From: Demequina subtropica
GTDB taxonomy: Bacteria > Actinomycetota > Actinomycetes > Actinomycetales > Demequinaceae
Direction: 5' to 3'
Assembly (NCBI RefSeq): GCF_000971235.1
Contig: NZ_BBMB01000008.1
Coordinates: forward strand, 62,001 to 126,000
DNA length: 64,000 nucleotides
How positions within the stretch are numbered: position 1 is the first letter of the stretch; every line of letters begins with the position of its first letter. Position numbers and translations under genes: made by a program. This document shows positions 17,237-26,158 of the stretch, piece by piece. Below the pieces are notes generated by a model, which ran no database searches, was not told the DNA's origin, and saw only the letters and a program-made list of their open reading frames with translations.

Positions 17237-17242
17237 TAGGAT
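17237..17242 (+). promoter_or_regulatory. -10 box, leaderless start of GT4 gene
   Basis: TAGGAT ends 6 nt before ATG 17249. No Shine-Dalgarno sequence is present. Confidence 0.55.
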
Positions 17243-17248
17243 AGCCAC

Positions 17249-18331
17249 ATGAGGATCGTCCACGCCCTTGGCGACTTCAACGACGTCGGCGGAATCCAGA
17301 CCTACGTGCGGGAGCTCGCCGCGGCCCAGCGCGCGCTCGGCCATGAGGTCCGGGTGGTTGCCGGGGCCGGCCCCGCCGACCTCCACGCCTCCGACGTGGC
17401 GGCGTTCCACCCCGACATCGTGCATGCCCACGACGCGTGGTTCGAAGGCCGCGTCGGGGGCGCGCGCCACGTCCGCTCGTTCCACAACTTCGACTTCGGC
17501 TGCTCGTCGCGGGTGCGCTACCTGGGCGAGGGAGAGCCCTGCACGCGAGGCCACGGTCCCGGTTGCGTCCTCCAGTGGCCGCGCTGCGCCCACACGCTGC
17601 GGATCGACCACCTCGCGCGCCACTACCAGGAGGCCTCGCGCGAGACCTCGGCGATGAGCGAGCACGATGCGGTGGTCGTGTACTCGCGCTACGTCGCCGA
17701 CCTCGCGCTCGCGGTGGGCGTCGACGAGGCGCGGCTCCAGACCGTGCCGTGCCCTGCGCCCCGCGTGGAGATCGACCCGGGGTTCGAGACCGCGGAGCCG
17801 GGCATGGTGACGTTCATCGGGCGGCTCGCGCCGTCCAAGGGCGCGGACGTGCTCATCCGCGCGGTGGCGGAGGTGGGTGAGGCGCGTCTCCGCATCGTCG
17901 GCGCCGGCTTCGACGAGCAGCGGGTGCGCGAGCTCGCCGAGAAGGTGGCTCCCGGCCGCGTCGAGTTCCTGGGATGGCGCGCGGGCGACGCGCTGTGGGC
18001 GGAGTATGCGCGCGCCACCGTGGTCGTGATGCCGAACCGCTGGCCCGAGCCGTTCGGGCTTGTCGGGGTCGAGGCGGGCTGGGCCGGCCGCCCGGTGATC
18101 GCGAGTCACACCGGCGGGGTCAAGGACTGGCTGAAGGACGGCGAGACCGGGATCGGCGTGAAGGCGGGCAGCGTGGAGTCCCTCGCGGCCGCCGTGGACG
18201 CTCTGGTCTCGGATCCGGGCACAGCGCGCGTCATGGGCGCCGCGGGGCGCGCCCACATCGAGGCCTGGCCGGATGCGCAGGACCACGCGCGTGCGCTGCT
18301 CGCGAGCTACGAGGTGCCCGCGGGCTCCTAG
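17249..18331 (+). CDS. glycosyltransferase family 4
   Basis: This 360-residue retaining glycosyltransferase has the GT-B fold. GGIQTYVRELA near 14-24 belongs to the N-terminal acceptor domain, FIGRLAPSKGADVLI begins the donor domain, and EPFGLVGVEA near 267-276 is the E-x7-E donor-binding motif. A Cys-rich segment (C85, C98, C106, C113) in the N-terminal half is typical of a GT4 subgroup and may bind metal or form disulfides. It probably adds a sugar to the lipid-linked repeat unit. The leaderless ATG follows TAGGAT. Confidence 0.85.
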   Translation: MRIVHALGDFNDVGGIQTYVRELAAAQRALGHEVRVVAGAGPADLHASDVAAFHPDIVHAHDAWFEGRVGGARHVRSFHNFDFGCSSRVRYLGEGEPCTRGHGPGCVLQWPRCAHTLRIDHLARHYQEASRETSAMSEHDAVVVYSRYVADLALAVGVDEARLQTVPCPAPRVEIDPGFETAEPGMVTFIGRLAPSKGADVLIRAVAEVGEARLRIVGAGFDEQRVRELAEKVAPGRVEFLGWRAGDALWAEYARATVVVMPNRWPEPFGLVGVEAGWAGRPVIASHTGGVKDWLKDGETGIGVKAGSVESLAAAVDALVSDPGTARVMGAAGRAHIEAWPDAQDHARALLASYEVPAGS

Positions 18332-18369
18332 GCCTTCCCACAAACGCCGCATAAGGGCATGATCGCTAT

Positions 18370-18388
18370 GCGGGCCCCGTCGGCCCGC
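18370..18388 (+). terminator. GC-rich hairpin after GT4 gene
   Basis: GCGGGCC (18370-18376) pairs with GGCCCGC (18382-18388) around a 5-nt loop, 39 bp after the GT4 stop. There is no T-tract, so it may be a weak terminator or a leader structure of the next gene. Confidence 0.35.
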
Positions 18389-18446
18389 GCCAGGGGTGGG
18401 GGGCCGCCCCGCATGCAACCGCGGAGCTCATGAGGGGGAGGCGCGG

Positions 18447-19751
18447 ATGGCTGGTGGTGCATCGGGGGTGCGGGCCGCGGCGAGCGCCGCGCGCCACCAC
18501 GCGCGGCGGACGCTCAGCTTTGCGTCGATCTCGATCCTCACGCAGGTGGTCGCGTTCCTGTCCGGGCTGATCGTGGTCCGGGTGCTCGACAAGCCCGAGT
18601 ACGCGCTCTACGGCATCGCCATCTCGACGGTCGCCGCCGCAGCGGTGATGTCGGACTCCGGCATCAGGTCGACGCTGCTCGCCGCGGTCGGTCGCGTGCA
18701 GCTCGACGGGACCCCGATGGCGCCGCACTTCCGTGCCGCGATGCATGCGCGTCGCATCATGGTGCTGCTCTCTCTGCCCGTGCTTGCGGCCCTGACCCTG
18801 TTTCTCCTGCTCTCGAACGGCAGCCCCAGCGCCCAGGCGCTCCTCATCGTGGCGCTCGTCGCCGTCGCGGTCGTCGCGGACACGCGCTCCACCTTGCTCT
18901 TCGTCTCGCTTCAGGTGTGGAACAGGACCACCACGCTCCAGGTGATCCAGCTCGTCGCCGCCGCGGCTCGCCTCGCGGTGCTCGTCGCGCTGTGGGCCGT
19001 TCCGGTCGAATGGGTGCCGGCGTTCCTGGCGGTCCAGGCTGGGGTCTCGATCGCGCAGCTGTGGGCTACCCGTCGCATCACCGCCCCGCTCCTCACGGAG
19101 CCCGAGCCCGATTCGGACCTCCCGCACACCGCGTCCGGGGCCCCGTACCGCAGCGCGCTCTCCCACACGGTCCCGAAGAACCTCCTCTCGGTCGCCGCGC
19201 CGCAGCTGGTGAACCTCGTGCTCACCATGGCCGGCAACACCGCGGCGATCGCGGAGATCGCGGCGCTGTCGCGGTTCGCGATGGTCTTCGTGGTGGTCCA
19301 GCAGGTCGCCGACAGCATCGTCGCGCCCGCCGTGGCGCGCAGCGCTCCCACCCGGTCCGCGACATCGCGGGCCGCGCGCATCGTGATCAGCGTCTACCTG
19401 TTCGGCGTGATCGCGTTCGTGCTCATGCTCTGGTGGTTCAGCGACCTCGCGCTGTCCCTGCTCGGCCCCGGATACGAGGGGCTCGACATCGAGCTGGTGC
19501 TCATCGCGACAGGATTCGGGCTCACGAGCCTCGCCAACTACGGCCTCGGCTCGATCAACCATGCGCGGGGCTGGACGCGACACGGGTGGACCTACGTGCC
19601 GCTGTTCTTCCTGTGGGCGGGGATCACGCTGCTCACGGTGGACATCACCACGTCGGTGGGCGCGGCGACGATGTACGCGACCATGGCGCTCGTCCCGCTC
19701 GCGAGCCAGGTGCTGCGGTACTTCGTCGGCCTGCGCGAGCTCGAGCCGTGA
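18447..19751 (+). CDS. second polysaccharide flippase
   Basis: The 434-residue membrane protein has about 12 predicted segments and begins RRTLSFASISILTQVVAFLSGLIVVRVLDKPEYALYGIA, the typical entry of Wzx-type flippases. It would translocate an undecaprenyl-linked repeat unit. ATG 18447 is preceded by GAGGGGGAGG. It differs clearly from the flippase at 5547, so the locus may export two glycans, or one of the flippases may have another role. The next gene starts 88 bp downstream. Confidence 0.8.
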   Translation: MAGGASGVRAAASAARHHARRTLSFASISILTQVVAFLSGLIVVRVLDKPEYALYGIAISTVAAAAVMSDSGIRSTLLAAVGRVQLDGTPMAPHFRAAMHARRIMVLLSLPVLAALTLFLLLSNGSPSAQALLIVALVAVAVVADTRSTLLFVSLQVWNRTTTLQVIQLVAAAARLAVLVALWAVPVEWVPAFLAVQAGVSIAQLWATRRITAPLLTEPEPDSDLPHTASGAPYRSALSHTVPKNLLSVAAPQLVNLVLTMAGNTAAIAEIAALSRFAMVFVVVQQVADSIVAPAVARSAPTRSATSRAARIVISVYLFGVIAFVLMLWWFSDLALSLLGPGYEGLDIELVLIATGFGLTSLANYGLGSINHARGWTRHGWTYVPLFFLWAGITLLTVDITTSVGAATMYATMALVPLASQVLRYFVGLRELEP

Positions 19752-19839
19752 CGGTGGAGCCGCCGGCGAGACGCCCCTTTCGCGCCGCCCTGGCGGTCAT
19801 TAGCATGCGAGTACACGACCAGTGGCTGGGGGGACCGCC

Positions 19840-20793
19840 ATGACCGACGTCGACATCACCGTGGTGGTGCCCACGCTCGACCGTCCGGACGATCTCGCAC
19901 GCTGCCTCGACGGAGTGGCCGCGCAACGCTTCGCGCCAGCCGAGATCGTGGTGGTGATCCAGGCGCACGACGACGCCTCGAGGGCGGTCGCCGACCGCTA
20001 TGGCGCGAGGGTCGCGGTCGTCGACAAACCGGGGCTGGCCGCTGCCATCGAACAGGGGATCGCCGCGGCGAGGACCGGGGTCGTCGCCTTCATCGACGAC
20101 GACGCCGTCCCGCGGGCGGGCTGGGTCGCACGCATCGCCGGAGCCTATGCAGAGGATCCGCGGCTCGGCTTCCTGGGTGGGCGGGACAACGTCGACGGCG
20201 ATGCGGACGCGGGAGCCGCGTCCCTGCCGGTCGGGCTGCTTCGGCGCGGCACGCTTCACGGCAACCACCACCTCGGCAAGGGGCCGATGCGGCCCGCCGA
20301 CCATGTCAAGGGCGCCAACATGTCCTTCCGCACACGCGCCGTGCGGGGCCTGCCGCTCGGCGACCTCGTGGCCGGTGGCGGTGCACAGGCTGGCAACGAG
20401 CTCTTCCTGAGCTTCTGCGCCAAGCGGCGCGGGTACGAGGGTGCCTACGATCCCGCGGTGGTGGTCGACCACTACCCTGCGACCCGCGCGCAGGGCGACG
20501 AACGCGATCGCTTCTCCCGTGAGCGCACCCGGCTCGACACGCGCAACGCGCTCGCCGCGATCAGGGCCTTCCTGCCATGGTGGCAGGGTGCCTTGTACGC
20601 GACGCGCATGGTGGTGATCGGTCACCGCAAGCACCCAGGCATGGTGGTCGCCGTGCTCAACCGGCTCCAGCGGGTGCCCGACGGGGGATATCTGTCTGCG
20701 AACCTGCGCGGGGTCGCGGACGGCTGGCGGGACGGTGGCCGGATCCGTCGGGACGTGGCCCGGACCGCCGCCCCGGCGGCCGCTCATGCCTAG
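19840..20793 (+). CDS. glycosyltransferase family 2
   Basis: This 317-residue GT-A enzyme shows ITVVVPTLDRPDDLARCLDG at its N-terminus and VVAFIDDDAVPRAGW near 87-101, the DxD-type donor site. A later GANMSFRTRA and a histidine-rich acceptor region are typical of GT2 enzymes that make exopolysaccharides. ATG 19840 follows GGGGGGACC. Its TAG stop at 20791-20793 overlaps the stop of the convergent metX gene within CCTAGG, so there is no room for a separate terminator. Confidence 0.85.
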   Translation: MTDVDITVVVPTLDRPDDLARCLDGVAAQRFAPAEIVVVIQAHDDASRAVADRYGARVAVVDKPGLAAAIEQGIAAARTGVVAFIDDDAVPRAGWVARIAGAYAEDPRLGFLGGRDNVDGDADAGAASLPVGLLRRGTLHGNHHLGKGPMRPADHVKGANMSFRTRAVRGLPLGDLVAGGGAQAGNELFLSFCAKRRGYEGAYDPAVVVDHYPATRAQGDERDRFSRERTRLDTRNALAAIRAFLPWWQGALYATRMVVIGHRKHPGMVVAVLNRLQRVPDGGYLSANLRGVADGWRDGGRIRRDVARTAAPAAAHA

Positions 20794-22013
20794 GCGCGCG
20801 CCGCGGCCGTGACCTTCGTGAGGATGCCCCGCACCGCATCGTCCAGGCCCGAGCCCTCCACCAGGAAGCCGTCGTGACCCACCTCCGAGTGGAGCAGCGT
20901 GACGCCCTCGCATCGGGGCAGAGCCGCGGCCAGGCGCTCGGAGTCGGCGAGCGGGTAGAGCCGGTCCGAGTCGATCGCGACCACCAGCGCCTCGCCGTCG
21001 TACTCGGCCAGCGCCGCCTCGACGCCCCCGCGGCCGCGCCCGACATCGTGGGTGTTGATCGCGTGGAGCATGCGCAGGTAGGTGTTGGCGTCGAAACGAC
21101 GCGCGAGCTTCTCCGCGTGGTGGTCCAGGTAGGACTCGACCGCGAAGACTCCGCCCGGGCGGAGCACGTCGCCCTCCTGCGCGCCGCGCCCGAAGCGCCC
21201 GTTGAGCTCGGGTCCGGAGCGGTACGTCGTGTGCGCGATCGCGCGTGCGATGCCCAGGCCCGTGTGCGGTCCCTCGCCGGCCGGGGCGTCGTAGTAGTCG
21301 CCGCCGCGGAACGCCGGATCGAGCCGGATGGCCGCGCCCTGCGTCGCGTGCCACGCGATCTGGTCCGCGGTGGTGGCCGCGGTGGACCCGATCGCGCCGA
21401 TCGCGCGCACCCGCTCGGGGAACGTCGCGGCCCACTCGACCGCGCGCATCCCGCCCATGCTCGGCCCGATCACCAGCGCCCACGCCTCGATCCCCAGATG
21501 GTCCGCGAGGCGAGACTCCGCGATCACCATGTCGTGCAACGTGACGTCGGGGAACTCGGACCCCCACGGGTGGCCGTCCGACGGGTGCGGGTGCGCGGGC
21601 CCGGTGCTGCCCTGGCAGCCGCCCACCACGTTCGCGCTCACCACGAACCAACGGTCGGTGTCGATGGGGCGTCCCGGACCCACGAGCCCGTTCCACCAGC
21701 CGCCCGTGAGGTGGCCCTCGCCCGCGTCGCCCACCACGTGGCTGTCGCCCGTGAACGCGTGCGCGACGTACACCGCGTTGTCGCGCGCCGCGTTGAGCGT
21801 CCCCCAGGTCTCGTATGCGAGCGTGACGTCCAGCCCGCCCCTCGGGTCCGCCTCGAGCGGCAGCCAGCCGATGTCGACGAACCTCCGCTCGCCGGGGTGA
21901 TCTCCGGGTCTCCAGGCGGCCGATGCGGGGATCGGCCCCAGCGCGGCGCGGCTCTCCGCGCGCGAGGGGGTCGAGCCCGGCGCCCAGCCCGTCTCGACGT
22001 GGTCGCCGCTCAT
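20790..22013 (-). CDS. metX: homoserine O-acetyltransferase (first copy)
   Basis: The 407-residue alpha/beta-hydrolase catalyses acetyl transfer from acetyl-CoA to L-homoserine, the first committed step of methionine synthesis. The nucleophile is Ser185 in GPSMGGMRAVEW. The Asp (AIDSDRLYP) and His (VGHDGFL) of the triad are present near the C-terminus, and GGCQGSTGPAHPHP is the family signature. Its ATG overlaps the metY TGA (ATGA), so the pair is one operon. A second, about equally intact metX lies at 27521. Whether one copy uses succinyl-CoA cannot be decided by eye. Confidence 0.92.
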   Translation of the reverse strand: MSGDHVETGWAPGSTPSRAESRAALGPIPASAAWRPGDHPGERRFVDIGWLPLEADPRGGLDVTLAYETWGTLNAARDNAVYVAHAFTGDSHVVGDAGEGHLTGGWWNGLVGPGRPIDTDRWFVVSANVVGGCQGSTGPAHPHPSDGHPWGSEFPDVTLHDMVIAESRLADHLGIEAWALVIGPSMGGMRAVEWAATFPERVRAIGAIGSTAATTADQIAWHATQGAAIRLDPAFRGGDYYDAPAGEGPHTGLGIARAIAHTTYRSGPELNGRFGRGAQEGDVLRPGGVFAVESYLDHHAEKLARRFDANTYLRMLHAINTHDVGRGRGGVEAALAEYDGEALVVAIDSDRLYPLADSERLAAALPRCEGVTLLHSEVGHDGFLVEGSGLDDAVRGILTKVTAAARA

Positions 22014-23365
22014 GCGTGCGCGACCTCCGCATCGTCCGTGGCCGCGACGCGCGCGGCGGCCTCGAAGCCGCGGCCCAGGTCCGTGAGGATGTCGTCGATG
22101 TGCTCGATGCCCACGGAGAGCCTGACGAGCCCGGGGGTGACACCCGCCTCCGCCTGCTCGTCTGCCGTGAGCTGCGAGTGCGTGGTGGTCGCCGGATGGA
22201 TCGCGAGCGAGCGCACGTCGCCGATGTTCGCCACCAGCGAGTGCAGCTCGAGCGCGTCGACGAAGGCCTGGCCGGCGTCCTTGCCGCCCGCGATCTCGAA
22301 CGCGAGCACCGCTCCACCGCCTCGGGGGGCGTACTTGCGCTGCAGGTGGTGCCACGGGCTGCTCGCGAGGCCGCTGTAGGCGACCGCGAGGACCTGAGGG
22401 TGGCCCTCGAGGAAGTCGGCGACGCGCACGGCGTTCTCGACGTGGCGCTCGACGCGCAGGCTCAGCGTCTCGATGCCCTGGGCGATGAGGAACGCGTTGA
22501 AGGGGCTGATCGCGGCCCCGGTGTCCCGGAGCAGCTGGACGCGGGCCTTGAGGATGAAGGCGAGGTTCGCGCCGAGCGGGGAGCCCACGCCCAGGTCGCG
22601 CGCGTAGACCAGGCCGTTGTAGCTGGGGTCGGGGGAGTTGAAGCCCGGGAAGCGGTCGGGGTGGCGTGCGTAGTCGAACGCTCCGCCGTCGACGATGACG
22701 CCGCCGATCGCGGTGCCGTGGCCGCCCAGGTACTTGGTGGCGGAGTGGGTGACGATGTCCGCGCCCCACGCGAGCGGGTTGACCAGGTAGGGCGACGCGA
22801 CCGTGTTGTCCACGATGAGCGGCACGCCCACCTCGTGCGCGACGGCGGCGACGGCCTCGATGTCGAGGAGGTCCTGCTTGGGGTTCGAGATCGACTCGCC
22901 GAAGAACGCCTTGGTGGTGGGGCGGACGGCCTTGCGCCAGCTCTCCGGGTCGTCAGGGTCCTCGACGAAGGTGACCTCGATGCCGAACCGGGGAAGCGTG
23001 TGGCGGAACAGGTTGGACGTGCCGCCGTAGAGCGACGGTGAGGCGACGATGTGGTCGCCCGCGTGGGCGAGGTTCTGGATCGCGAGCGTGTTCGCCGCGG
23101 AGCCGGAGCTCACCAGAAGCGCGCCCACGCCGCCCTCGAGGGCCGCGATGCGGGTCTCGACCGCCTCGGTGGTGGGGTTGCCCAGGCGCGTGTAGATGGG
23201 GCCCAGCTCGCCGAGCGCGAAGCGGGCCGCGGCCTGGGTGGTGTCCTCGAAGACGAAGGACGTCGTCTGGTAGATCGGCAGCGCCCGGGCGCCGGTCTCG
23301 GCGTCGGGGGTCTGGCCGGCGTGGACCTGCAGCGTCTCGAAGGCCCAGGTGGGGGTGGTGGTCAT
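22010..23365 (-). CDS. metY: O-acetylhomoserine sulfhydrylase
   Basis: The 451-residue PLP enzyme makes homocysteine from O-acetylhomoserine and sulfide. The PLP lysine is K211 in HSATKYLGGHG. YTRLGNPT near 58-65 and VSSGSAA near 85-91 are conserved PLP-site segments. The ATG at 23365 has AGGAG five bases upstream; longer readings in the same frame lack family-like sequence. Its 5' leader holds two stable hairpins but no SAM-riboswitch GGCAACC core. It is followed by metX with a 4-bp overlap. Confidence 0.93.
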   Translation of the reverse strand: MTTTPTWAFETLQVHAGQTPDAETGARALPIYQTTSFVFEDTTQAAARFALGELGPIYTRLGNPTTEAVETRIAALEGGVGALLVSSGSAANTLAIQNLAHAGDHIVASPSLYGGTSNLFRHTLPRFGIEVTFVEDPDDPESWRKAVRPTTKAFFGESISNPKQDLLDIEAVAAVAHEVGVPLIVDNTVASPYLVNPLAWGADIVTHSATKYLGGHGTAIGGVIVDGGAFDYARHPDRFPGFNSPDPSYNGLVYARDLGVGSPLGANLAFILKARVQLLRDTGAAISPFNAFLIAQGIETLSLRVERHVENAVRVADFLEGHPQVLAVAYSGLASSPWHHLQRKYAPRGGGAVLAFEIAGGKDAGQAFVDALELHSLVANIGDVRSLAIHPATTTHSQLTADEQAEAGVTPGLVRLSVGIEHIDDILTDLGRGFEAAARVAATDDAEVAHA

Positions 23366-23699
23366 GGTGGCTCCTGTGTCGGGATCGGTCTCGGGGGTGA
23401 GGCGGATCCGCGGCCCCAGGTCTGGTGCCGCCGGCCATCGGGCGTGCAAGCGCGCCGACCGCCCGCGACCCTGGGGGCGCGGCGCGACACGTGGCGTGTG
23501 GGCCCGGAGGTGCTTTTGCTCGCGGGCCTCAGGCCTTCTCGCGAGCGGCGCCCTCACGGGCGCACGCCGAACGTGCGCTGGTCAGCGGCACATTCGACGG
23601 AGCATGGGAGCGACTGTAGGGGGCGATCCGATCGCGGTCAACCCGGGATCGCTCGGGATGCCGACGCGCATGGCGGGACATACGCTGACAAGAGGCGCG
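23366..23699. other. intergenic: metY leader and Tat gene 6 promoter
   Basis: This 334-bp stretch holds no convincing gene. On the minus strand, towards metY, are two adjacent hairpins: GCTCGCG (23518-23524) pairing with CGCGAGC (23540-23546), and GCGCCC (23548-23553) pairing with GGGCGC (23558-23563). On the plus strand TACGCT (23681-23686) could be the -10 box of the Tat gene at 23700. Confidence 0.45.
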
Positions 23700-24221
23700 A
23701 TGTCTGGGGGCGGCATGGACGATCTGCGGCGCGGCGCGGGGCCCGCGCGCCGGGGAGTGATCATGGGCGCGGCGTGGGCCGCGCCGGCGATCGTGATCGC
23801 CGCCTCGGCGCCGGCCGCGGCCACCTCCAACGTGGTGAACAGCGACGTCACGGTGATCTCTAGCGTGAGCATCGGCGTGGGATGGGGAACCACCCCGAAC
23901 AGCGTCGGCGGTGAGATCAGCTTCTACCTCGGCTACGACGCCGATTGGATGGCCGCGGGCATCACCGAGGTGCCTGCCACGCTCACCCTGACGGCCGTCC
24001 GCACCGACGTCGATCCGAACGAGACCGTCACGAGCACGCTGCCGATCACCATCATCGGCTCGGGGCAGGCGGTGCAGATCATCATCGACGACATCCCGCC
24101 AGGTGAGTACGAGGTCAGCTACTCGATCATCGCGGACGCCGTGGTGGGCAGCGACGGCGTGACGTACCAGGCGAATCCTGCGTCAGGTGGGCCCACGTCC
24201 GTCACCGTACCTGCGCCTTGA
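23700..24221 (+). CDS. Tat-signal secreted protein 6
   Basis: The 173-residue product carries the shared leader with a slightly longer N-terminus: PARRGVIMGAAWAAPA, then IVIAASAPAAATS. The mature region is acidic and beta-rich (ATLTLTAVRTDVDPNE, ITIIGSGQAVQIIIDD). It is separated from the other five by about 8 kb, including the met operon, yet keeps the GAAW-xxPA core exactly. AGAGG lies just upstream of the ATG. Function unknown. The shared leader suggests a common export or processing route. Confidence 0.7.
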   Translation: MSGGGMDDLRRGAGPARRGVIMGAAWAAPAIVIAASAPAAATSNVVNSDVTVISSVSIGVGWGTTPNSVGGEISFYLGYDADWMAAGITEVPATLTLTAVRTDVDPNETVTSTLPITIIGSGQAVQIIIDDIPPGEYEVSYSIIADAVVGSDGVTYQANPASGGPTSVTVPAP

Positions 24222-24391
24222 CCTTGCGCCCTTGGTCTGCCCGGGTGTCTGCGCAGCGAGCGATCCCGCCGCGCGGTCACCGAGGGTGCACATCTCGGAC
24301 GAATCGGTTGACGTCGACGCGCCGCCTCGCTATTCATTGACGTGACGGTGCCGGAGCGGGTGCCGTCCGTGCTGGTTGAGGGGGGCATGGC

Positions 24392-25135
24392 ATGGAAGAT
24401 CCGCGCGTGAGACCGGACCTGCTGATGCTGTTCGGCGACTCGATCGCCAACGGCTTGGGGGTGCGTGAGGGGCGGTACGGCGCGCAGCTCGCCGAGCGCC
24501 TTGGTTGCGAGCTCGTCGATCTCAGCTGGACCGCGCGTCAGGCTCCGGAGTCGCTGTCCCTGCTTCGTGAGTCGGATGCGGTGCCCACGTACGCGGTGAT
24601 CGCCCACGGCGTCACCGAGGCGATCGTGCGGCCCACGCGCAGGAGCCTGCGCATCGTGCCGGGCCGATGGCGCAGGCCCGGCTGGATGGACCCCCGGCCG
24701 TACTACTCGCGGCGTCGGCGGCGTCGCGCGCTCGAGCGCGCGGAGTCCGAGCTGCGGTGGCGCGTGAAGAACCTCCTCATCCGGCTCGATGGCGGCGTGC
24801 AGTTCACGCCGCTCGACGAGTATGTCGATGCGGTCCGCGGCCTTGTCGACGAACTTCACGCTCGCGGCGCAGCCGTCGTGGTCCTCGGGCCTCCAGAACT
24901 TGAGGGGCGGTACTTCCCGGGGTCGATCGAGGAGCAGCGCCGATACGCTGCCGCGGCCCGGGCCGTGGTCGAGGAGCAGGGCGCCACCTGGGTGCCGCTT
25001 GCTGGCCGTATGGACCTGTGGGAGCACTTCTTCCACGACCGCTTCCACCCCAACCTCGATGGTCACACCCGCATCGCGGACCTGGTCGAGGGCGCAGTCG
25101 GCCGTGACGCGAGGAGCGACCTCGATCCGGTGTGA
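24392..25135 (+). CDS. SGNH/GDSL hydrolase
   Basis: This 247-residue cytoplasmic-type SGNH hydrolase shows block I FGDSIANG near 14-21 (catalytic Ser), an AHG segment near 69-71, block III-like ELHARGAAVVVLGPPE, and block V DRFHPN with the catalytic Asp and His near 213-218. No signal peptide is seen. Such enzymes remove or transfer acyl groups on sugars, and in this locus it could edit O-acetylation of the glycan. The substrate is not predictable. Downstream acyltransferases support an acyl-glycan context. Confidence 0.8.
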   Translation: MEDPRVRPDLLMLFGDSIANGLGVREGRYGAQLAERLGCELVDLSWTARQAPESLSLLRESDAVPTYAVIAHGVTEAIVRPTRRSLRIVPGRWRRPGWMDPRPYYSRRRRRRALERAESELRWRVKNLLIRLDGGVQFTPLDEYVDAVRGLVDELHARGAAVVVLGPPELEGRYFPGSIEEQRRYAAAARAVVEEQGATWVPLAGRMDLWEHFFHDRFHPNLDGHTRIADLVEGAVGRDARSDLDPV

Positions 25136-25153
25136 GCTGCGCGCGGCCCGGGC

Positions 25154-26158
25154 TTAGGCGGGGACGCGGGCCGGAGCGGGCGCAGTGCGCTCGCCGAGGG
25201 CCGCGCGACCTGCGCCGAAGGTGCGCAGGGCCTTGACGCCCAGGATCGATCCGAAGATCCCTGCGATCGACATGAGAGCGAGGTTCAGCGGGAGGATCTC
25301 GACCCCGAGCGCCCGTGTCGCGCCCGCAGCCGCGAGGATTGCGAACGGGTGGAGCAGGAAGATCCCGTACGAGTAGCCGCCGATCCATGCGAGGAAGTCG
25401 TGCTTGAGGCCGAAGCCGATGAAGGCGAGCGGGAAGGTGATGCCGAGGACGATGCCGAGGATGTCCTGCCGCTGGTGCGAGGAGATGGACCAGATGTCGA
25501 GCACCGCGAGCTGGGTGTAGGCGAGCAGGAGCACTGTGGCGCCTGTCATCGCCCATGCCCAGCCGCGGCCCGCGCGCACCCAGCCGAAGCGCACCGATGC
25601 GAGCCCGGCGATGAAGAACAGTCCCAGGTAGAGCGCGCTCGTGAACTGGAGGAGGCTCGTGGCCGCAGTGAGGTTGACCAGCACGTTGATGGCGACGAGG
25701 GCTGCGAAGACCGCGGCGACGCTCGTGCGTCGGTTCAGCACGCCGTACGAGTCCGCCAGCGCGACCGCCGCGTAGACCCAGAACGTCGCGAGCAGGAACC
25801 AGTACGGGGCGAGCGAGTACAGCAGCCAGTTCCAGGGCGCGAGCCCGATCGGGTCGCCGAACCCGACGGTGTACTGGGCGATGCCGATCAGCGGCACGAA
25901 GATCAGGTACGGCACCAGCAGGCGACGGACCTTCTTGCCCAGGTAAGAGCCGTAAAGGGCCGGGTCGGTGAGGGGGCGCCAGGCGTAGACCACGCCTGAC
26001 AGGAAGGCGAAGAGCGGCATCCGGATGTAGAGGAAGGTGTCGGCGTACCACTCGAGGTAGTCGGCCTCTCCCCAGCGGTTCTGCGCGACGTGCAGCGTGA
26101 CGAGCAGGATGCATGCGATCCCGCGCAGCGAGTCGACGGTCTTGTCCCGTGCGGCCAT
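25154..26158 (-). CDS. membrane acyltransferase 3 family protein (a)
   Basis: The 334-residue protein has about ten membrane segments and the acyltransferase 3 entry DKTVDSLRGIACILLVTLHVAQNRWG with the conserved His at the end of helix 1, followed by MPLFAFLSGVVYAW. Family members O-acylate polysaccharides, peptidoglycan or antibiotics using a cytoplasmic acyl donor. It diverges from the acyltransferase at 26386 across a 227-bp gap and converges with the SGNH hydrolase. The substrate is probably the local surface glycan. Confidence 0.8.
   Translation of the reverse strand: MAARDKTVDSLRGIACILLVTLHVAQNRWGEADYLEWYADTFLYIRMPLFAFLSGVVYAWRPLTDPALYGSYLGKKVRRLLVPYLIFVPLIGIAQYTVGFGDPIGLAPWNWLLYSLAPYWFLLATFWVYAAVALADSYGVLNRRTSVAAVFAALVAINVLVNLTAATSLLQFTSALYLGLFFIAGLASVRFGWVRAGRGWAWAMTGATVLLLAYTQLAVLDIWSISSHQRQDILGIVLGITFPLAFIGFGLKHDFLAWIGGYSYGIFLLHPFAILAAAGATRALGVEILPLNLALMSIAGIFGSILGVKALRTFGAGRAALGERTAPAPARVPA

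Noticed and set aside
23366-23557. SAM-I or SAM-IV riboswitch upstream of metY
   Set aside because: The conserved core bases (for example GGCAACC) are absent on the minus strand. Only generic hairpins remain.
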